From positions 1-64,000 of the forward strand of contig CAIKAS010000200.1 of NCBI GenBank assembly GCA_903825445.1: a DNA stretch of 64,000 nt. Direction: 5' to 3'. A program made the position numbers and the translations under genes. Below the pieces are notes generated by a model. The model made no database searches. It saw only the letters and a list, made by a program, of their open reading frames with translations, and was not told where the DNA came from. Below are positions 10,057 to 20,352 of this stretch, piece after piece. Source of the stretch: an uncultured Acidobacteriia bacterium (GTDB lineage Bacteria; Acidobacteriota; Terriglobia; Bryobacterales; Bryobacteraceae). The stretch's first letter is position 1, and every line of letters begins with the position of its first letter.

Positions 10057-12852
10057 TTATTGTTTTCGAAGAGTTGTACGGATCGCCGACAAAAGAACAT
10101 CGGGCTGGATCGGCTTCGTGAGAGTTACACATGTGCCCGCGACATTAGCTGCACCCGAAGGCACCTGGTCGCGTGCGCCTGAAATTGCTATAACGTTCAG
10201 ATCGGGCCGGGTTCGGCGGAGCTTCCGAAAGGCTTCCTCTTCTGGTGTGACCAGATCCGTAATTACAAGATTGACCTTACCGGAATTCGCCAGCGTGAGC
10301 ATCTGGCTGCCGCTCAGGGCCTCGAGAACGTCGTAGCCAACAGTGGCGAGCAAATGGCGGATCATGGCACGAACTCCGTCCTCACCGATTGCCAAAAGAA
10401 TCAGAGGGGCGGACGGTGGCGGTCCCAATACCGCTCTCACGGCCGCCGCAAGATCATAGGGTTCGAAAGGCTTTTGAAGAAACACGGCATCAGCATCGAC
10501 CTCATTACGAAGCGCTGCGACGTTGTCGGTGTACCCCGACATAAAGAGAACCTTCGTCGCCGGGCTAATAGTGCGAAACTGCCTGGAGAGCTCGCGGCCA
10601 GACATTCCGGGCATGACCACGTCGGTGAGCAGAAGATCAACCGGCGTCTCCTGGTTCTCACACATACTCAGCGCGGCGACGCCGTTTTCCGCGGTGAGGA
10701 TACGGTACCCGGCACCTGAAAGTACGGTCACCGCGAATTTTCGAACCGCTTCCTGATCTTCAACAACCAAAATCGTTTCGTTGCCGCGAAGGCCGTCAAC
10801 CACGACGGACTCTTCTTCCGCCGCGGGTTGGGTCGCGTCAACACGGGGAAGGTAGACCTTGACTGTGGTTCCCTTTCCGAGTTCGCTATAGACCCAGACC
10901 CAACCACCGCATTGTTCGGCGATACCGTACACAGTGGCCATCCCGAGCCCAGTACCCCGGCCCTGTTCCTTAGTGGTAAAAAATGGTTCGAAGATGTGTC
11001 TCCGGGTTGCTTCGTCCATACCAATTCCCGTATCGCTGACAGCCAGCAATACGTAGGGACCGGGCACAATACTCTGCCGGCCTTCCACAACCCGCGCCTG
11101 AAAGTCGACGTTGGCAGTTTCGAGCGTGAGGCTGCCACCATCGGGCATGGCGTCGCGCGCATTGACGGCGAGATTCAGAAGGATCTGGCTGAGTTGGCCC
11201 GGATCAACCTTCACGTTGCCGAGATCGGGGTCGAGCACTGAAGTAAGCGTAATGTTCTCCCCGATCAAACGCCGGAGCATTCGTTCCGTGTCGCGGACGA
11301 TGGAGTTCAGATCAAGAAGACGCGGCTGGACCAACTGTTTGCGGCTAAACGCCAATAACTGTTGCGTCAGGATGGACGCTTTTTCACCGGCTTTTCTGAT
11401 CTCCTCCAGACCAGCACGAGTACGCGCATCAGTTTCAGGTCCACGAAGCAACATGGTGCTGTAGCCGTTGATAACGGTCAGTAGGTTATTGAAGTCGTGA
11501 GCGACGCCACCGGCCAATCGCCCAACACAATCAAGCTTTTGCGCTGTATAAAAGCGTTCCTCCAGCCCCTTATACGCTGTGATATCCTGAACCGTGCCTA
11601 TCAGGCGGAGCGGATTTCCGGCGTTGTCAGCTTCCAGCTCAGCGCGTTCGCGAACATAACGGTAACTCCCGTCGGGGCGGAGAATTCGGAAATCGATGCT
11701 GTAAGTTTCGCCCGTCAGGAAAATATCTCTTAGAGCGACCTCGACTTTCTCCTTATCCTCATGGTGAACGCAGTCCAAAAACTGTTGCCGGGAAGGAACG
11801 AAGTTATCTCGCGAAACACCGTAGATTCGATAGACCTCGTCGGACCACTCAACATTTCCGGTCACGCAGTCCCGTTCCCAATTGCCGAGCGCTGCCATCT
11901 TTTGCGCTCTTCCCAGGCTCTCTTCGCTTTTCTTCAACGCCAACTCAGCGCGCCGCCGGTCTGTAATATCGCGGGCGACAACCAACATGACTCGTTTGCC
12001 CTCAATTTCCGTGGGGAATGACCGGATCTCGATGCTGACGCGCTTTCCGTCCTTGCGGAGGACGGTGAACTCCTGGGGCTCGACGAACTCTCCGGCGGCG
12101 CTTCGCGCCATGCGGTTGATGGCCTGCGGAAGTTCCTCATCCGGAATCAAGCCCAATGTCAGGAGGTTTTTTCCGATTAATTCATGACGGGAGTAACCGG
12201 TTAATCTTTCCGAGGCGCGATTTCCGTCGAGAATGAGGCCTGTGAGGTCGTTCAGAAAGTACGTGTCAGGCGCAAACTCAAAGATGGTCTTGAGTCGCGA
12301 CTCGCTGGCTCGCAGAGCCTTCTCTGCTTTTTCGCGCTCCAGTTCGGCGAAGGTGCGTTGAGTTACATCACGGGCCACGGCAAGAATGTGGCGTTCGCCG
12401 TTCAGGTCAATCAAGCGGGCCGAAAACCAGTAAGTCCGAAGCTGACCACTGCCCGAGAAGTGCAGCTTTGTCTCGAGGTTCTGGACCGCCCCCGTCTCCA
12501 ACAGATTCGAAATGAGGCGGATTCGTTCCTCTTCGTCGCAGAAGCCAAAGTCCACAACGGTTCGACCAATCATCTGTGCTCTGGTGCGACCTGTCAGTTC
12601 GAGCAGCGCATCATTCACGTCCACCAACACGTCCACCGATGCCCCAGCGCTAAGCTTGCTGATGCTGGCCGGGTCCGGAATGGCGCGAAATATAGTCTGA
12701 AACATTTCGTCGCTACCCGTCCAAAGGGGTCGATTCAGCGCCGAGTTAGATAATTCCTGAGTGGAGGGAGTCAAGGTGGACCGTGTAAGTGGTGCGGATT
12801 CTCGTCGCTGTCGTTTTAATTCCGCTAGCGTTAATAGCAAGCACAGAACCAA
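10057..12852 (-). CDS. Multi-PAS hybrid sensor histidine kinase with two C-terminal receiver domains
   Basis: PAS repeats, LAGGVAHDFNNLLTVINGYSTMLL H-box, NLAVNARDAMPDGG and DTGIGMDEATRRHIFEPFFTTK ATPase motifs, ILVVEDQEAVRKF...LLLTDVVMPGMSG receiver plus a second receiver. Confidence 0.92.
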   Translation of the reverse strand: MVLCLLLTLAELKRQRRESAPLTRSTLTPSTQELSNSALNRPLWTGSDEMFQTIFRAIPDPASISKLSAGASVDVLVDVNDALLELTGRTRAQMIGRTVVDFGFCDEEERIRLISNLLETGAVQNLETKLHFSGSGQLRTYWFSARLIDLNGERHILAVARDVTQRTFAELEREKAEKALRASESRLKTIFEFAPDTYFLNDLTGLILDGNRASERLTGYSRHELIGKNLLTLGLIPDEELPQAINRMARSAAGEFVEPQEFTVLRKDGKRVSIEIRSFPTEIEGKRVMLVVARDITDRRRAELALKKSEESLGRAQKMAALGNWERDCVTGNVEWSDEVYRIYGVSRDNFVPSRQQFLDCVHHEDKEKVEVALRDIFLTGETYSIDFRILRPDGSYRYVRERAELEADNAGNPLRLIGTVQDITAYKGLEERFYTAQKLDCVGRLAGGVAHDFNNLLTVINGYSTMLLRGPETDARTRAGLEEIRKAGEKASILTQQLLAFSRKQLVQPRLLDLNSIVRDTERMLRRLIGENITLTSVLDPDLGNVKVDPGQLSQILLNLAVNARDAMPDGGSLTLETANVDFQARVVEGRQSIVPGPYVLLAVSDTGIGMDEATRRHIFEPFFTTKEQGRGTGLGMATVYGIAEQCGGWVWVYSELGKGTTVKVYLPRVDATQPAAEEESVVVDGLRGNETILVVEDQEAVRKFAVTVLSGAGYRILTAENGVAALSMCENQETPVDLLLTDVVMPGMSGRELSRQFRTISPATKVLFMSGYTDNVAALRNEVDADAVFLQKPFEPYDLAAAVRAVLGPPPSAPLILLAIGEDGVRAMIRHLLATVGYDVLEALSGSQMLTLANSGKVNLVITDLVTPEEEAFRKLRRTRPDLNVIAISGARDQVPSGAANVAGTCVTLTKPIQPDVLLSAIRTTLRKQ

Positions 12853-12995
12853 ATCAAGGATTGCTAAGAAACGTTTATTCTAAAAGAGTTTTAATTAAAT
12901 CGGAGTGACTTGCGCCCCGAGATATTTCGTGGGCTACGACTGGTCGTGGGTTAGTACTATATCTCGTGGCTTCGTGGGATAAGGGCGGCGATAGT

Positions 12996-15011
12996 TTACG
13001 CAGAGGCGGCGCGGGGGCGTTGGATGCTGAGCTTCTTCATTCGGCTTCGGAGCGTGTTGGGATGGAGCCCCAAGACCCTGGCCGCTCCCTTTTCGCCCTC
13101 GATAACCCAACGGGTTGTCTTTAGAACGCTAACTATGTGCCTACGATCAATTTCGTGCAGGTGATGGGCGCCGGCGGTCGCGGAGGTTACGTCCTCAACC
13201 ACGCTTGACACTACAGAGGTAGAAGTTTGGACCGCAGGGCGACTTACGGGAGAACGGAGGACATCTTTGCCCAGTTTGAGAACCGGACCGGTGGACAATA
13301 CAACCGCTCGCGCGAGAATATTTTGTAATTCACGAATATTACCGGGCCAATCGTATTGGACAAGGCGCGCGAGAGATTCATCGGCTACCGACTCGATATT
13401 ACGTCCGAACTGCCGGTTGTAATTTCCGATGATGTACGAAACAAGCCCCGGTATATCGCTCCGCCGTTCTCGCAAGGGCGGGATTTCGATAGGGACAACA
13501 TTTAACCGAAAGAAAAGGTCAGCGCGAAACCGCCCTTCCTTCACCTCATCTTCGAGCCTTCGATTTGTGGCGGTAATGAGGCGGACATTAACGCGAACCG
13601 TCCTGTTGCTGCCGACCGGCTCGAACTCTTGTTCCTGCAGGACACGCAGCAGTTTGACCTGCGTATCCATAGGCAACTCACCCACTTCATCGAGGAACAG
13701 AGTCCCTCCGTCGGCAAATTCGAAGCGCCCGATACGGCGATCTACCGCCCCGGTGAACGCTCCTTTAACGTGGCCAAATAACTCACTTTCCACGAGGCCT
13801 GCAGAGATTGCTGCACAATTGACCTTGACCAGCGGCTTGTTCTTCCGAAGACTGACGGAATGGAGAGCGCGCGCCACCAGTTCTTTGCCTGTACCCGACT
13901 CGCCGGTGATCAAAACCGTAGCATCAGTAGGACCAACGCGACGGATTTTGTCGACAACTGCCAAAAACGCCGGACTTATACCGATCATTTCCTCGAAATT
14001 ATGCTCAGATTTGATCTCATCTATAAGGTAGGCATTCTCCCGCTCGAGTCTTGCTTTGAGACTGGCGATTTGCTCGTAAGACAACATGTTATCGAGCGCC
14101 AGAGATACCTGAAAACAGATCCTCTCGAAGAACGCGGTCTGAGAGATGTCGAACACTTCGGGGCCACGGCTGGTGAGGGCGAAAACTCCAAATGTCTCAC
14201 CTTGAGTTCCCAGCGGTCCCGCGACGTACGAGCGAATGCCGCGCCGGAACATTTTTTCTTCGCCGGGCAGCAATCGATCGGGATCCAGCTCATTACGCTG
14301 CAGCAGCGACTGGTTGCGAAGCACCCAGCCGACTGGCTCATTAGGAAACGCGGATTCATCGCCGTCGGGACTCGAAATATTATGTATCGCACCGTCCTCC
14401 AGCATCGTTTGATCGAGGGTCCCCGATTCGGAATTACGAAGAACGATTACGATCCCATCGCAAGGCAAAGTGCGCTGAACCGCCTGAAAAATAGCGTCAA
14501 AAAGGGACTGACGATCGAGTTTCGCCATCACCGCATTGTTAATATCGAGCAGCGCAGACCGATGCCTCAGGGTTTGTTCGCGCTCAGAGCTGAGGGCCGC
14601 AAGTTCCCTCTCGATCCGGCGACGCTCCTTCCTGTCGGCAGCATCGCGGAGTTCCCTCTGCACGGCCGGTATCAGCCGAGCCAGATTCTGCTTCGAGACA
14701 TAGTCTGCGGCCCCTGCCTTCATCAGATCGACCGCCCGTTCTTCCCCGATCATAGCGGAGACGATGATGAAGGGAATCCCAAGTCCGGATTCCTTCAGGA
14801 CTTGTAAGGCCTGGGTGGCGTTGAACTGGGGCAGCGAATGGTCGGAAATTATCACATCCCACAAACGGGACGAGAGAGCCTGGCGCATTTCGTCGGCCGT
14901 CTGTGCGCGTTCGACATGGGGAGTAAAGCCAGCGAGTCTGAATTCGCGGACGATGAGATCGAAATCCCTTCCGGAATCCTCGATGATCAAAATACTCGGT
15001 TGCCCGCTCAT
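12996..15011 (-). CDS. Response regulator: receiver + GAF + sigma54 AAA+ activator + Fis HTH
   Basis: ILIIEDSGRDF...DVIISDHSLPQFN canonical receiver; ITGESGTGKELVARALH, ELFGHVKGAFTGAVD; C-terminal GAARVLGLHPNTLRSRMKKL HTH. Confidence 0.92.
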   Translation of the reverse strand: MSGQPSILIIEDSGRDFDLIVREFRLAGFTPHVERAQTADEMRQALSSRLWDVIISDHSLPQFNATQALQVLKESGLGIPFIIVSAMIGEERAVDLMKAGAADYVSKQNLARLIPAVQRELRDAADRKERRRIERELAALSSEREQTLRHRSALLDINNAVMAKLDRQSLFDAIFQAVQRTLPCDGIVIVLRNSESGTLDQTMLEDGAIHNISSPDGDESAFPNEPVGWVLRNQSLLQRNELDPDRLLPGEEKMFRRGIRSYVAGPLGTQGETFGVFALTSRGPEVFDISQTAFFERICFQVSLALDNMLSYEQIASLKARLERENAYLIDEIKSEHNFEEMIGISPAFLAVVDKIRRVGPTDATVLITGESGTGKELVARALHSVSLRKNKPLVKVNCAAISAGLVESELFGHVKGAFTGAVDRRIGRFEFADGGTLFLDEVGELPMDTQVKLLRVLQEQEFEPVGSNRTVRVNVRLITATNRRLEDEVKEGRFRADLFFRLNVVPIEIPPLRERRSDIPGLVSYIIGNYNRQFGRNIESVADESLARLVQYDWPGNIRELQNILARAVVLSTGPVLKLGKDVLRSPVSRPAVQTSTSVVSSVVEDVTSATAGAHHLHEIDRRHIVSVLKTTRWVIEGEKGAARVLGLHPNTLRSRMKKLSIQRPRAASA

Positions 15012-16234
15012 GAGATTGAGTTACCACCCAGAGTGAAAAATATCGTGGCGCCTGCATCCACAGCCCCTTCCGCCCACACCCGGCCACCATGCCTGTGAAT
15101 AACACGCCGAACGGTGGCGAGTCCGATTCCTGGACCTTCAAATTCATGCGGGGGGTGAAGGCGCTGGAACGCGCCAAACAGCTTGCCAGCATACTTCATA
15201 TCGAAGCCTGCGCCATTGTCGCGAACAAAATAGACGGTTCCATTGGATTGTGTTGACACGCTGCCAACTTCGATATTCGCCACCTTCCGTTTGCCGGTGA
15301 ACTTCCAGGCATTACCCAACAGATTGTTCATCACGGTCCGCAGCAATAGTTCATCTCCGCAGACTTCAAGGCGGTCCGCGACACGAAATTCCACAACCCG
15401 CTGTGGATCCCCCGTCATCAGGGAGGCGCCTGCCTCGCGCGCTATCTCGCTTAGGTTCAGATTGCTTCTGTGTAAACCAGCGCGAGAGACGCGCGACAAT
15501 TCCAACAGCGATCGGGTCAGAGTATCGAGTTGACCGGCATCATTCCGGATGTGGCTTAACCACTGTTTCCCTGTCTCGTCGAGGTGATCAGCGTAGTCCT
15601 CCGAGATGATTCGACTACACGCGGCGATGCCCTGTACGGCCGCGCGAAGATCGTGCGCTACCGAATAAGAGAAGGCCTCCAGTTCCGCATTGACCGCGTC
15701 CAGTTGAGCCGAGTATTCACTGCAACGCACCTCGCAGGCGCGCAAAGCTGTTATGGCCTTTCTTCTTTCCAACTCCGAGGCAGCGCGGACGGAGAAAATT
15801 TCAAGTGTGGCTTTAACGGTTTGCGGATCGCGAATCGGTTCCCGGGCAGCTACCTTTATTAGACCCAGAACACAGCCGTCAGTTCCGTAAATCGGCGCAC
15901 CGGCGAACGACCGGGCCTGAAGCCCCGCAAGTTCGGAATCGAGGGGAAATGACTGCCGCACATCGTCCAGATACAGAGAGATGCCCTGACTGATGACCAG
16001 AGCGGACGGCGTGTTGGCGAGGGCGCAGTCAATGGATATAGACTCTCGACCGTCGATGAAGGCTCCAAGGGATTTCAGCTCGCCGCGATCCTCCGGCCGG
16101 CGTTCACAGACACTGACAAGATCGACTCTAAGGATATCCGCGAGATTCCTTGCGAGGTGGGCAAAGAAATGCCCCTCGTCCGTTACGGAGACGGACTCGG
16201 CAATTCCGGCGATCAGTTCTGGTGTGACCAGCAT
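15008..16234 (-). CDS. GAF-domain sensor histidine kinase
   Basis: SYSVAHDLRAAVQGI H-box, NNLLGNAWKFT N-box, VRDNGAGFDMKYAGKLFGAFQRLH and GIGLATVRRVIHRHGG; overlaps the downstream regulator by 4 nt. Confidence 0.9.
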   Translation of the reverse strand: MLVTPELIAGIAESVSVTDEGHFFAHLARNLADILRVDLVSVCERRPEDRGELKSLGAFIDGRESISIDCALANTPSALVISQGISLYLDDVRQSFPLDSELAGLQARSFAGAPIYGTDGCVLGLIKVAAREPIRDPQTVKATLEIFSVRAASELERRKAITALRACEVRCSEYSAQLDAVNAELEAFSYSVAHDLRAAVQGIAACSRIISEDYADHLDETGKQWLSHIRNDAGQLDTLTRSLLELSRVSRAGLHRSNLNLSEIAREAGASLMTGDPQRVVEFRVADRLEVCGDELLLRTVMNNLLGNAWKFTGKRKVANIEVGSVSTQSNGTVYFVRDNGAGFDMKYAGKLFGAFQRLHPPHEFEGPGIGLATVRRVIHRHGGRVWAEGAVDAGATIFFTLGGNSIS

Positions 16235-16423
16235 CGAGAGCTCGCGACCGGAGCTGGAACTCTCAGTTCCACAAATCCCCTAACTAAAGAAGAGCATAAC
16301 ACCGGCGCGAATTCCAAGGTTGCTAACGATGGTTATATTTGCCGCCCTTTTTAATCCAGAACCCACTTAAATAATTTTCAGGTTTGAGACCGTGGGGACG
16401 TTACGGGGATATGCCCGCGTTTA

Positions 16424-17833
16424 TCATCCCAACACTGCGACGCACTGCCGCATCGACTCCGCCTGGGCGTTTAGTTGTTCGGCTGCAGCCGCGCTTTCCT
16501 GGGAACTGGCTGCAGTCTGCTGAGTTACCTGAGTCATTTGTGCGAGTGCCGCGGATACCTGGCGCACGCCGTCCGCCTGTCGACCGCTGGTCTCGCTGAT
16601 CTCCTGGATCAGCACGCGCACCTTCGTTGCGTCCCCGGTGATTGACCGGATGGTTCCGGCGAGCCGGCCGAGTTTAAGATTGCCTTCCCCGGTTCGGGCT
16701 ATCGATTCCTCTATGAGCCCCGCTGTATCACGTGCGGCATTGGAACTTCGGGCCGCGAGGTTGCGGACCTCGTCCGCAACCACCGCAAACCCCATTCCGG
16801 CCTCACCAGCGCGGGCCGCTTCCACCGCGGCATTCAGGGCAAGAATATTGGTCTGAAATGCAATTTCTTCAATAGCTTTTAGAATGCCCTTGATTTTGTG
16901 GCTTGAGGTGTCGATTTGGTGCATGGAAGTTTCCATTGCGCTAAGGTCGGAGTTCGCTTCCACGATTTTCTCCTCAACCAGGTTCATGAGCTGCGCGGAG
17001 CTCTTAGTATTTTCCGCATTCTGTCGCGTCACCGAGGCCATTTCCCGACCGGCTGCGGAGGTCTCTTCGATGGAGGCAGCCTGTTCCGAACTGCCCTGCG
17101 CCAGGGACTGGCTGGCGGAGGCGACCTGTCCGGCGGCCGAGGCTATCTGATCCGTACCGAGGAGCAATTCCTGTACAGTTGCGCGGAACGTCTTATCAAT
17201 TTTGTTTACCGAAATGAAGGCCTGTAAGCCAGTTGCGACGAACGATATAGCCAGAACAATCCAAATCACGAGGCGTTCGGTGGCGAGAGAGGATGCCTCT
17301 TCTGTTGCCGAAGCACGGGCCTGACTCGCAAGCAGTTCCACGATTTTATCTATCAGATCCGTCGGCGCACGATCTTGCCCCTTGACCATGGCATCTGCAA
17401 CGGCCGGCGCGGCGCCCTTCGACGTTACGAACGTACTGAGCGCTGTTTCATAAGAACGACTCATCGCATTGTGAGCCCGAAGGAAATCATCCACCATGTT
17501 TCGGACCTGAGAATTTGTGACGGAGCTTCTAAGCGCTGCGCCCTGATCCTGTACATCTCTGGCCCGGGCGTGGAAGGCATCCGAATACTTCTGAAGTGCA
17601 TCCGGATCGGAGCCACGGAGCAAAGTATCCTTCCATTCCTGGACTTGCTTCTTGAACGTGACCTGCATAACGCGGGCCGCCGCCTGTTGGGCGACATCGA
17701 CCCTGAGAATTTTCTGGTATGCGTCGTCAGCGGCCTTCAAACGAAGTACCTGGACGATGGAGGCCCCCGCGCCGGCGAGCCACGCAATGGCGACGACCAA
17801 AATGATTTTTTGCGTGAGTGTTAGTTTGTTCAC
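16424..17833 (-). CDS. Methyl-accepting chemotaxis protein
   Basis: [44 protein letters not shown] signature; two TM segments. ORF extends to a TTG at 17854; GTG at 17833 ([14 protein letters not shown]) looks more likely. Confidence 0.93.
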   Translation of the reverse strand: MNKLTLTQKIILVVAIAWLAGAGASIVQVLRLKAADDAYQKILRVDVAQQAAARVMQVTFKKQVQEWKDTLLRGSDPDALQKYSDAFHARARDVQDQGAALRSSVTNSQVRNMVDDFLRAHNAMSRSYETALSTFVTSKGAAPAVADAMVKGQDRAPTDLIDKIVELLASQARASATEEASSLATERLVIWIVLAISFVATGLQAFISVNKIDKTFRATVQELLLGTDQIASAAGQVASASQSLAQGSSEQAASIEETSAAGREMASVTRQNAENTKSSAQLMNLVEEKIVEANSDLSAMETSMHQIDTSSHKIKGILKAIEEIAFQTNILALNAAVEAARAGEAGMGFAVVADEVRNLAARSSNAARDTAGLIEESIARTGEGNLKLGRLAGTIRSITGDATKVRVLIQEISETSGRQADGVRQVSAALAQMTQVTQQTAASSQESAAAAEQLNAQAESMRQCVAVLG

Positions 17834-17856
17834 AATCGGTTCCGTCCTGCTCAACC

Positions 17857-17883
17857 ATATCGGTTAACCGAATTGTAATTTTC
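17857..17883 (-). promoter_or_regulatory. Candidate sigma28 (FliA) promoter upstream of MCP
   Basis: On - strand GAAAATTA-N11-ACCGATAT, compared with enterobacterial TAAAGTTT-N11-GCCGATAA; about 24 nt upstream of the GTG at 17833. Confidence 0.5.
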
Positions 17884-17890
17884 GGCGTAA

Positions 17891-18289
17891 TCAGGCAACC
17901 GGTCCGGTCGTTGTCCTGGACCCGTAATCGAACTGCGAAAGGTCCAAGACGTGTTCAGGCGTAAGCAAACCTTCCGGCACGGGTTCGTCGAACTGTAGTC
18001 CCACAAAGAAGCCGGTGGACACGCGAGAGCAGCTTCGAACCGTCGCGGCGATCTCCAACTGACCGGCGAAGATGCGCACGGAGTCGCCCTCGCCGAAAGA
18101 AGCCGACATAAACAAGTTTGCGCCAAAACCTGAAAAGTCTTCCAGAACGGCTATCTCTGCCTCATGCGCGCCCCGTCTGTTGTTCCACAGGACAGCAACC
18201 AACTCGGAGCAGAGCAGACGGTTATGTTTGCGTCTCTCACTGTTAGCGCGGTCCTTCGATCCGCTATTTTGACTGTTTTCGTTACTCAT
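17891..18289 (-). CDS. PilZ-like domain protein
   Basis: ERRKHNRLLCSELVAVLWNNRRGAHEAEIAVLEDFSGFGANLFMSASFGEGDSVRIF...GFFVGLQFDEP; R-rich motif followed by D/N-x-S-x-x-G-like segment. Confidence 0.65.
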   Translation of the reverse strand: MSNENSQNSGSKDRANSERRKHNRLLCSELVAVLWNNRRGAHEAEIAVLEDFSGFGANLFMSASFGEGDSVRIFAGQLEIAATVRSCSRVSTGFFVGLQFDEPVPEGLLTPEHVLDLSQFDYGSRTTTGPVA

Positions 18290-18382
18290 CTCTTACAACT
18301 CATCGGACGCTGTACGCCAAATCGGGATTTAAGGATAGGGCGCCGAAACCGCGCTATTCGTCCGATATGGTTGAACGAAGCT

Positions 18383-18892
18383 ATGTACAACACTTCCTAT
18401 TTTGCCGATTCTCTTGAAGCCCGGGTCCTCTCAGCCACTCCGATTGAGTTGGTGCAGATGCTCTACGACGGGGCAATTGACGCCATTCAGTGCGCGCGAA
18501 GGCATCTGGCTGAAGGCCGGATCAAGGACCGAAGCAGCTCAATCAGCAAAGCAATCGCCATCCTTGCCGAACTCAGGGGTTCTCTGAATCACGAAAAAGG
18601 CGGCGAACTCAGCGCAACGCTGGGTGGGCTCTATTCGTACATTCAGCGCGTCCTTCTGGAAGCCAACTTTCACCAGAAGGAGGACGGGCTGGCGGAAAGT
18701 GAACGCCTGTTGAAGACCGTCCGGGAAGGCTGGGCGCAAATCGGCGGACAACCTGGCGCAAGCATGGCGCCCACAAACGGCGCCTCTGCGGACCCGTGGC
18801 GCATTGACACTGCTGCATTGGATTGCACTGCGCATTTCGCGGCAGATCAAACAGCGAATTACACAGCGCGATCATTCCAGCTTTGCGCATGA
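18383..18892 (+). CDS. fliS: Flagellar export chaperone FliS
   Basis: MYNTSYFADSLEARVLSATPIELVQMLYDGAIDAIQCARRHL...LYSYIQRVLLEANFHQKEDGLAESERLLKTVREGW; start at 18383 rather than the longer ORF start. Confidence 0.88.
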   Translation: MYNTSYFADSLEARVLSATPIELVQMLYDGAIDAIQCARRHLAEGRIKDRSSSISKAIAILAELRGSLNHEKGGELSATLGGLYSYIQRVLLEANFHQKEDGLAESERLLKTVREGWAQIGGQPGASMAPTNGASADPWRIDTAALDCTAHFAADQTANYTARSFQLCA

Positions 18893-19121
18893 GTTTCGTT
18901 GGCGAAAAATCGCTAAACGTTTAGAATGCGACACGTCCGCAGACCTGGACGAACCCGCCCGCGCTGAATACACAGATACTTAGGCGCGCGGAAACGTTTG
19001 TCAGCCTGGGAAGTTAACCTGCATCTCTTTTGTCACGAAGATCACTGTCGTTATGGTGCGCCGCCAACGCGTTTCACCGTGCGACGGAAGGCATTCCGGC
19101 GTAAGGGAGCGAGCAGGAAAC

Positions 19122-20348
19122 ATGCAGATGAAGTCGTATTTTGCAAATTCATTTCAGGCAGCTATGGGAGCGGCCCGCCAGGAGATGGGGCCCGATGCGG
19201 TTCTTGTGACGAGCCGCCCGACATCGGGAGAGACGCGCTCTCTGGGTGGGTACGAGGTTGTGTGCGCCAGTGGCTTGCCGAAACCAGAAGACTACAGCCA
19301 GAGTGCAAGAGACATTACTGTCGCGCGAGCCGAAAATCGGACATCCCCTAGTCCGGAGAGCATTACTTCCAGCGGGCGTTCTGGTTCCGGATTGAATAAC
19401 CTCGCGAGCAGAGAAGGCACACTGGATGCCATCCTCACCGAGATGCAGGAACTGCGGCGCCAACTCCGCTCTTCGCAACAGGCTAACTGGCGGTCGTCGG
19501 AACAACCGCGCTGGATAGCCAGCAGCCCCGAACTTAGAAATCTATACGGCGAACTGATGGATGCCGAGGTGGATCCTGACCTGGCGCAGCAGCTCCTGGG
19601 AACGGCCATCAGGGAGCCCGAAGATTCCACGGGCGCGACTGAGCAACAGGGCCCCGGACTGTTGACAGCGCTGACCAGGCAGATCCGAACCAGTGTCCGG
19701 CTGGATTCCGGACTCGGAGGATCGTCCACCGGAGCCAGGGTCGTTGCATTGATAGGTCCTCCAGGCGCGGGCAAGACAGCGACGATTGCCAAAATTGCTG
19801 TCCAATTCGGACTGCCTTCGCGACGGCCAACGGTGATCCTGTCTGTCGACACCCTTCGAGTGGGCGCATCAGAGCAACTGCGCACCTATGCCAGCATCAT
19901 GGGCCTGCGTTTCGAGGTTATCGAGACCAGTCGGGGGCTCGACCAGGCATTAGAAGAGCACCGGGGCAAAGGATTGATCCTGGTCGACACGCCGGGATTT
20001 GCGTTCCGGGATCTGGAAGGGGGGTGTGAACTGGCTGGTTTTCTGGCCCAGCGTAACGACATTCAAAAGCATCTGGTGCTGCCAGGCTCCATGCGTTGTT
20101 CAGATATGAACCGTATGTCGGCGGCCTACGAGATCTTCGCCCCATCGCACCTGATCTTTACACGGATGGACGAAACCGAAACGTTTGGTCCCGTATTAAA
20201 CGAGGCAATCGGGAGTGGCCGGCCGCTCTCTTTCTTCGGCACGGGTCAACACGTGCCGGAAGACCTGGAGTCAGCGAATCACGCTGGCCTGTTGAACCGC
20301 CTGCTCCGGTCGCAGGCATCACTTCGAACTGCAGCGGCGGCGGCCTAA
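19122..20348 (+). CDS. flhF: Flagellar biosynthesis GTPase FlhF
   Basis: MQMKSYFANSFQAAMGAARQEMGPDAVLVTSR N-terminus and SRP-type G domain VALIGPPGAGKTATIAKIA...VDTLRVGASEQLRTYASIMG...LVDTPGF. Confidence 0.93.
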   Translation: MQMKSYFANSFQAAMGAARQEMGPDAVLVTSRPTSGETRSLGGYEVVCASGLPKPEDYSQSARDITVARAENRTSPSPESITSSGRSGSGLNNLASREGTLDAILTEMQELRRQLRSSQQANWRSSEQPRWIASSPELRNLYGELMDAEVDPDLAQQLLGTAIREPEDSTGATEQQGPGLLTALTRQIRTSVRLDSGLGGSSTGARVVALIGPPGAGKTATIAKIAVQFGLPSRRPTVILSVDTLRVGASEQLRTYASIMGLRFEVIETSRGLDQALEEHRGKGLILVDTPGFAFRDLEGGCELAGFLAQRNDIQKHLVLPGSMRCSDMNRMSAAYEIFAPSHLIFTRMDETETFGPVLNEAIGSGRPLSFFGTGQHVPEDLESANHAGLLNRLLRSQASLRTAAAAA

Positions 20349-20352
20349 AAAT

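Noticed and set aside
13860-14807. + strand ORF of 315 aa
   Set aside because: Antisense to the RR-GAF-sigma54 activator, no recognisable domain.
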